Below, piece after piece: positions 59,758-64,000 of a stretch of DNA of 64,000 nt (the first letter of the stretch is position 1; each line of letters starts with the position of its first letter). The notes under the pieces were generated by a model. It had not been told where the DNA came from. It ran no database searches and was given only the letters and a program-made list of their open reading frames with translations. The translations under genes and the position numbers were made by a program. This DNA is from Isoetes taiwanensis. Taxonomy: Eukaryota > Streptophyta > Lycopodiopsida > Isoetales > Isoetaceae. The DNA lies in NCBI GenBank assembly GCA_021234155.1, contig JAJEKV010000019.1:3450356-3514355 (forward strand). The letters run 5' to 3'.

Positions 59758-60334
59758 GGAGCCCCTAGGGACGCCAAGGCACCTCCGTCCAAAGAGGCCC
59801 AAGCCACCGAAGGTGGTGAAGAAGCAGAAGGTGGGAGAGCGCGAGTTCATGCTTAAGCAGGACTGCAAATTTGAGAGGAGGAAGAAAGTATACCAGGAGT
59901 ACCTCGGAGGTGGAAGAGGTACAATGACTTATATTGTAAACAAAACGTACGGAAGTACGTTAAGGGTGGCAAACCCAAGAATAAGCTGAAGCCGCCACCA
60001 CCCAGTCCAGAGCCCCCAAAGAAGGTCCGCCATGGACCCAACTCGAAGCACGCCAGGGTGTTTTGGGAAATTAGGCACTTCCAGCAATGCACATCTCATG
60101 ATCCAGAAGGCGCCATTCGAACGGCTCCTCTGGGAGATCATGCAGGAGTTCCGGACTAACTATAGGGTTACACCCCTAACGGTCCGATCCTTGCAAGAAG
60201 CAGTAGAGGTAGAGCTGGTACAACTCTTCGAGGAAGGCAACTTCTGTGCCATCCATGCGAAGAAGGTAATCGTGATGCCTAAGGATCTCCATTTGGCTAG
60301 GAGGACTGGAAGGAGAAGCCTTAGGAGCTTCTAA
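59758..60334 (+). CDS. Histone H3-like protein in E3, best-preserved histone fold
   Basis: A Lys/Pro-rich tail (RPKRPKPPKVVKKQKVGERE, from about 59782) continues through one shift near 59915 to KYVKGGKPKNKLKPPPP and the alphaN-like VFWEIRHFQQCTS (about 60058-60096). After a second shift near 60098 the whole fold is in one frame to the TAA at 60334: LMIQKAPFERLLWEIMQEF (alpha1), LTVRSLQEAVEVELVQLFEE (alpha2), GNFCAIHAKKVIVMPKDLHL (L2 and alpha3 start) and ARRTGRRSLRSF. Alignment with H3 needs no gap through loop 1, where centromeric H3 variants usually carry an insertion, although KAPF recalls some centromeric H3s. It is far more diverged from canonical H3 than the E1 and E2 copies. It sits between an LTR-like region and gag, as they do. 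Confidence 0.85.
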
Positions 60335-60469
60335 TTTTGTACTGAGATAATTTTGTATAAAACTACTTTTTGTATGATTCAAATTGGTGTAAAATCTTCA
60401 TTAATGTAACTAAAATCTTCTTATTAAGTTTGCTAGTTTAGATTCCTTTTGAAAATTGACTTTTTGGAC

Positions 60470-61030
60470 CAAAATTGACCCCCTCGGGTCTTACAGCGCA
60501 GAAGGCCCTTGCATCGCGAACGCAGACGCATTTCGTGCGGTAACAACCGAGTGCCCTCTTTGAAGGCATGAATTGTCCAAATTTTGTAAGAAAAATTGTT
60601 AGAATGCTTAGAATCAGTTAAATCTTACAGTGTAGCATCTTGAATTTGTCAAAAATGTTCAAAATTAGTTTAGGTTGACCCACTCGGGTCTTACCATGCA
60701 GAAGGCCCTTGCAGCGCGAACGCAGACGCGTTTCGCGCAGTTAACAACCAAGTCACCTATTTTTGCACTTCTACATGCTAGATTTCATAAGATAAGTTGC
60801 TAGACAGTCTAGAATAGAGCCCAACTTGCATTTTAGCGTCTTGCATTTCCCAAAAATGTTAAGTTTTAGTCAAAATTAACCCACTCGAGTCTTACCGCAC
60901 AGAAGGCCCTTGCGTTGCGAACACAGACTCGTTTCGCGCGGTAACACCTGAATCGAACATATTTGACCCAAAATTGTCCAAAATTTAGCTAGTAAACTGC
61001 CCTATAGTGTTTCTTAACTTGTTTTTGCTT
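60470..61030. repeat. Three tandem units of about 200 bp with a conserved GC-rich core
   Basis: The core around CTCGGGTCTTAC, CAGAAGGCCCTTGC and TTTCGCGC occurs with periods of 200 and 201 bp (aligned at about 60481, 60681 and 60882). The AT-rich remainder of each unit is also similar, less strictly. It lies between the H3-like frame and the TATA box of the next frame, so it could be an array of regulatory sites. Confidence 0.85.
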
Positions 61031-61132
61031 AGATTTGCACTTTTTGTTACCTAGTTTGGAGATCTATAGTCTTAGAACATAGGTCTACCCGAACAAGAAG
61101 TCTTGGGCACGAGAACTTAGACAGCCTTAGTC

Positions 61133-61140
61133 TATAAAAA
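61133..61140 (+). promoter_or_regulatory. TATA box of the second accessory frame in E3
   Basis: TATAAAAA at 61133-61140 lies 110-117 bases before the ATG at 61250, with a pyrimidine-rich leader between. The layout matches E1 (AATAAAAGGG at 13800, ATG at 13874). Confidence 0.55.
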
Positions 61141-61249
61141 GGGACATCAATTGACATTTTCTCTTCACCAAGTTTGCTCCACCCTCTTAGGCAATTTTCC
61201 AGCTCCTTGCCAATCTTCCCCAACCATTTTCTATTCCAATCTCTGCTCA

Positions 61250-61435
61250 ATGGTGCCCAACTTTATCAAATGGTACAATAATGCCAACCACATCCATGAA
61301 TTCCCATCAGAGGAGGCCTTCCATGTCTTCGACCATCTCTTTGATCTCCATGTAACCTTGACTAGAATACCCTTCAGGGGGACTCCAAAAGGGGAAGGCC
61401 CTTCGATACTATCTTTCCGTCCTAAGCCAAGGTAG
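61250..61435 (+). CDS. Unidentified small frame in E3, position of ORF-B
   Basis: It starts MVPNFIKWYNNANHIHEFPS and runs 61 residues to TAG. Coding-like stretches in other frames (about 61530-61780) suggest that the true protein is longer and frameshifted here. The opening resembles that of E1 ORF-B only loosely (aromatic WY pair, then a helical Phe-rich stretch). Position and promoter layout support a shared origin better than sequence does. Function unknown. Confidence 0.4.
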   Translation: MVPNFIKWYNNANHIHEFPSEEAFHVFDHLFDLHVTLTRIPFRGTPKGEGPSILSFRPKPR

Positions 61436-62099
61436 GATGATAGTATTCCACAATGACTCCACCCCTGGGAGGAATACGTAGTACTCGATAGCACTTTCAA
61501 GGTTCGCCAAAGATGCCAAGATAAAGGTGAACATGGATCACGCCATCCTCTTCAAAAAGATTCGTGGTACTCTGACCTACCGACTTCGCCGGGGATCATC
61601 TAAGGGATCTTGTAGATGATAGTAGTAGCGCCTACGACACCACCACTCCTATCTCCTCAAATGGCCCGAGCTTTAGAAGGGGAATCTTCCTAAAATATTC
61701 TATGCAACATCGGCAAGGGTCTTCGACTCAAGGACGTGAAGAACTTCTTCAAGTCTATCAAGGGCTCTCGACGATAAATCCTTATCCCTCCCTATGTATT
61801 AATATGTACCAAAAGAATTTTAAGATTGCATGTAATATTATCTGATTTCTATGAAAAATTTCAAGCTTCCAATTGTATATTGATATTTCAAGCTACTATA
61901 ATTCATTGTCGACTTATAAGTTGAGTTTCAACTTGATTTCTTTTATGAATAATAAGAATTAGCATATAAAAGACATCATGATGTATAACTTTGAATAACA
62001 ACCATGGTGACTAATACTTGCAGCTAGGAATATTGGCTCAGGGCCACAAGATCAGGGAAAACAGCATCAGTGGCAACCTAGGAATCTTTCGGCCAAGAT

Positions 62100-62791
62100 C
62101 ACGACGAAGAACAAGAGATGACAGCTGAAGCAATCAATGGAAGGTTAATCTAAATGAAGAACCAGATGCAGCAACTGATACAGTGGGCTACACCTTTGAT
62201 GCATGCTCAGGAATATAGAGCAATGCCACCTCCACCGCTGAGAGGACCAGATGAAGCTCCCCAACTAGAGCAGGAAGAAGTCCATGTGCCTGAGAAAAAC
62301 AAAAAGAGAAAAAGAAGAAGTAGGAGGAGCCCATCTCCTTCTAGCTCCAGCTGGTCAGTCACTTCAGCAAGTAGATCCCGAAGCAGTTCCGAAAGTGAGT
62401 CAGACACCTCACAAGGTAGGGACAGGAACCATAGAACATGGGACTATCAGAAGTGGATAATGCAATGCGTAATGTATGGAAAACTCGAAAGTTGGATCAG
62501 TTCTCCGAAAAAGATAGGCCTGGGATGGAAGCGGAAGCTTGGTTGGACGAGATCAAAGAATTTGGGAACTCATACGGGATGAAAGATAAGGACATAGGAA
62601 AGGTAGCAACAGCAAACCTAATTGGACCAGCCCGAATTTGGTGGAAAGGATATGCCAAGTCAAACAAGTTAAGAAGGAACAATTGCAGATTCAAAAAGGC
62701 ACTATGCTTGGAAGAGGCACCGGCAACCCCGGCGCAGAAACAACAAGCTTACAAAGGAAAAGCAACAGGGCCTTATCAGCCAAGGCTATAA
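62100..62791 (+). pseudogene. gag: Gag of E3 with Arg/Ser-rich segment, truncated
   Basis: A frame from 62154 begins MKNQMQQLIQWATPLMHAQE, then Pro-rich sequence, a Lys/Arg cluster (KNKKRKRRSRRS) and a Ser-rich, SR-dipeptide tract to about residue 90. After a shift near 62440 it continues (62438-62791) with the gag core: AWLDEIKEFGNSYGM, KVATANLIGPARIWWKGYA. Then, apparently after an internal deletion at FKKAL, comes a Gln/Lys-rich end. The core matches E1 gag (about 16640-16860). No protease or RT follows, since the root-cap gene sequence begins at once. Confidence 0.75.
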
Positions 62792-63210
62792 ACAGGGCAT
62801 TGATATGAAGATCATTATTAGAAACGAGACAAAAGGTTTTATCCCTCTGGCCATGGATATAGAAGGTGACACCGTCTCTGCCGACGAAGCGAGGGTCTTG
62901 GCAGGCACTGCCCTTGCAGTTGCAACCTGAAAAAGCAGCAAATGTTGAGACATGGGGGTGGGGAAGGGGGGAATAACTAAGGCTAATGTTAAGACATGGA
63001 AAAAACTTTGGCATACCACAGTTGCTGGTGCAGGTCCGACAATTGTAGTTAGTTAGGGCAGCCGAGAGGGCATTTTATGCTGACCCATTGGCATTTTCCA
63101 AGAGTAGATCGGCAGGAAAAATTATAGCCATACCCATAATTTATATACACATAGCTTGAAAAGGGCAGCGCAAGAACGAGAAGGGTCACAACTCTGCTAG
63201 ATGCCGCCAT
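62784..63210 (-). CDS. Root-cap / LEA-type secreted Cys-rich protein, 5' part, broken by E3
   Basis: Minus-strand exon 1 (63210-63017) starts MAASSRVVTLLVLALPFSSY, a signal peptide, followed by Cys-rich sequence (CRSTLGKCQWVSIKCPLGCP). Exon 2 (62926 to about 62784), joined through a 90-bp GT-AG intron, reads CQDPRFVGRDGVTFYIHGQR and TFCLVSNNDLHINALFI, the clear opening of the plant root-cap domain (PF06830). The domain then stops where E3 gag sequence begins, so most of it is missing. In exon 1 a tandem TAAC duplication (about 63049-63056) puts CP-N out of frame with the following NCRTCTSNC. The gene is therefore interrupted twice as written. The family is secreted and often root-cap or seed expressed; no biochemical activity is known to me. 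Confidence 0.8.
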
Positions 63211-64000
63211 AGCTGAGCTTCGAGCTTTTTACAAACTGCAGGATCTGATGAGACGATGAAGAGGAGCCGTGTCCTTATATCGGCATTTTGTGGGCAGAAA
63301 GTCAATGCATGTCTTATCGGAATTTGAACGCAGTAATCTCTTGTCTTTTCTGGCGGATTGCCGCCACTGCAGTGCGATCAAATTTGTGAAAAATGTGGGT
63401 TTCCTTGTCTGCTCTATTGTTGTTCTCAACGGTGAGAATTCCTTTGGCCAAGTGGTTGTCGGTGTTTATTTTAGTCCTTTCTTTTGATACCTTTATCAAA
63501 CGGAGGAACATACAGATCTTTTTCATGCTTTTACATGCAGACTCTATGTCTAGGAAATGACCTTAAAAAAGTTTCGGGGTGGGGCAAGCTGCTTGGGAGG
63601 GGTTGTTAAGGGTCCGTCTTCTGGTGGCAACACCCTCCATCTACATCATGACACAGTGCAAGGTCCTGGTCGAGTCTGACAAGGAGCTGGCCTTCGAAAT
63701 GTAAATCCCGCGAGTTGCTAGGTTCTTGAAGCGTTTATATTTCGGGGGATGAGCTTTGGTTATTTCCACTTGGACATGGCCGAGAAGCTACAGTTGGAAA
63801 CACGAAGGAATAGGAACTGACGGAACAGAGTTTGAAATTATCCTCCTCTGGCTGTGGCGATTAGAGATCAATAGCTAGATGTTGTTTGGGATCATTCTGG
63901 ATGGCCGATAGATCTGAACCCTGCTTTTCAGTTCTGGAATCATTGCCTGTCTGATGCAGCAACGACATTCTTACTGGCATGCCTTCTTCATGCAATATGA
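63211..64000. other. Upstream region of the root-cap gene
   Basis: Probably promoter and 5' leader of the minus-strand gene. A short plus-strand stretch near 63640-63700 reads IYIMTQCKVLVESDKELAFE and looks protein-like, but it is too short to assign. Nothing else is supported. Confidence 0.4.

Noticed and set aside
1-64000. Bacterial-type systems such as CRISPR arrays, operons or integrons
   Set aside because: No regularly spaced short repeats, no ribosome-binding-site-led gene strings. Spliced genes and plant retroelements show a nuclear plant genome.

Overview
This window looks like nuclear DNA of a land plant with a large, retrotransposon-rich genome. The evidence is an intact six-exon ALMT anion-channel gene with short GT-AG introns, a root-cap/LEA-type secreted protein gene, a plastid-type trnV(GAC) fragment, and nested Ty3/gypsy, Ty1/copia and LINE elements. 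A fern or other non-flowering plant is my guess, at low confidence. Nothing bacterial was seen.

Layout. 1-10,056: the ALMT gene (minus strand) in non-coding DNA that holds short direct repeats, a decayed multi-exon-like stretch and a promoter-like block with heat-shock-element motifs. 10,057-28,545 (E1): a Ty3/gypsy chromovirus with two 1,615-bp LTRs, split by a 5.3-kb Ty1/copia element in opposite orientation with a perfect 5-bp target duplication. 28,546-36,723: intergenic DNA, part of an unidentified spliced gene, a decayed LINE and a plastid tRNA remnant. 36,724-58,041 (E2): a second copy of the E1 family with a perfect ATATA target duplication. It has lost most of gag-pol, holds an inverted related LTR element, and has an 8-kb LINE in its 3' LTR with a 12-bp target duplication. 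58,042-62,790 (E3): a diverged, incomplete relative, abutting or interrupting a root-cap-family gene. 62,784-63,210: that gene.

Main observation. All three gypsy-family elements carry, between the 5' LTR and gag, a reading frame ending in an unmistakable histone H3 histone fold: 13,048-13,702 in E1, about 39,576-40,299 in E2 and 59,758-60,334 in E3. In E1 and E3 it is followed by a second small reading frame behind its own TATA-like box, then gag. E1 also carries further unidentified reading frames before gag, and its integrase ends in a chromodomain-like segment. E2 kept the LTRs and the H3-like cassette but lost gag, protease and reverse transcriptase. I know of no described LTR-retrotransposon family with an H3 gene, and this is the best candidate here for an undescribed system.

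Caveat. Copies that should be near-identical agree for hundreds of bases and then differ densely at CTG, CAG and CCGG sequences, mostly by small indels. This may reflect long-read consensus error at methylated sites, so many frameshifts noted below may not exist in the real genome.
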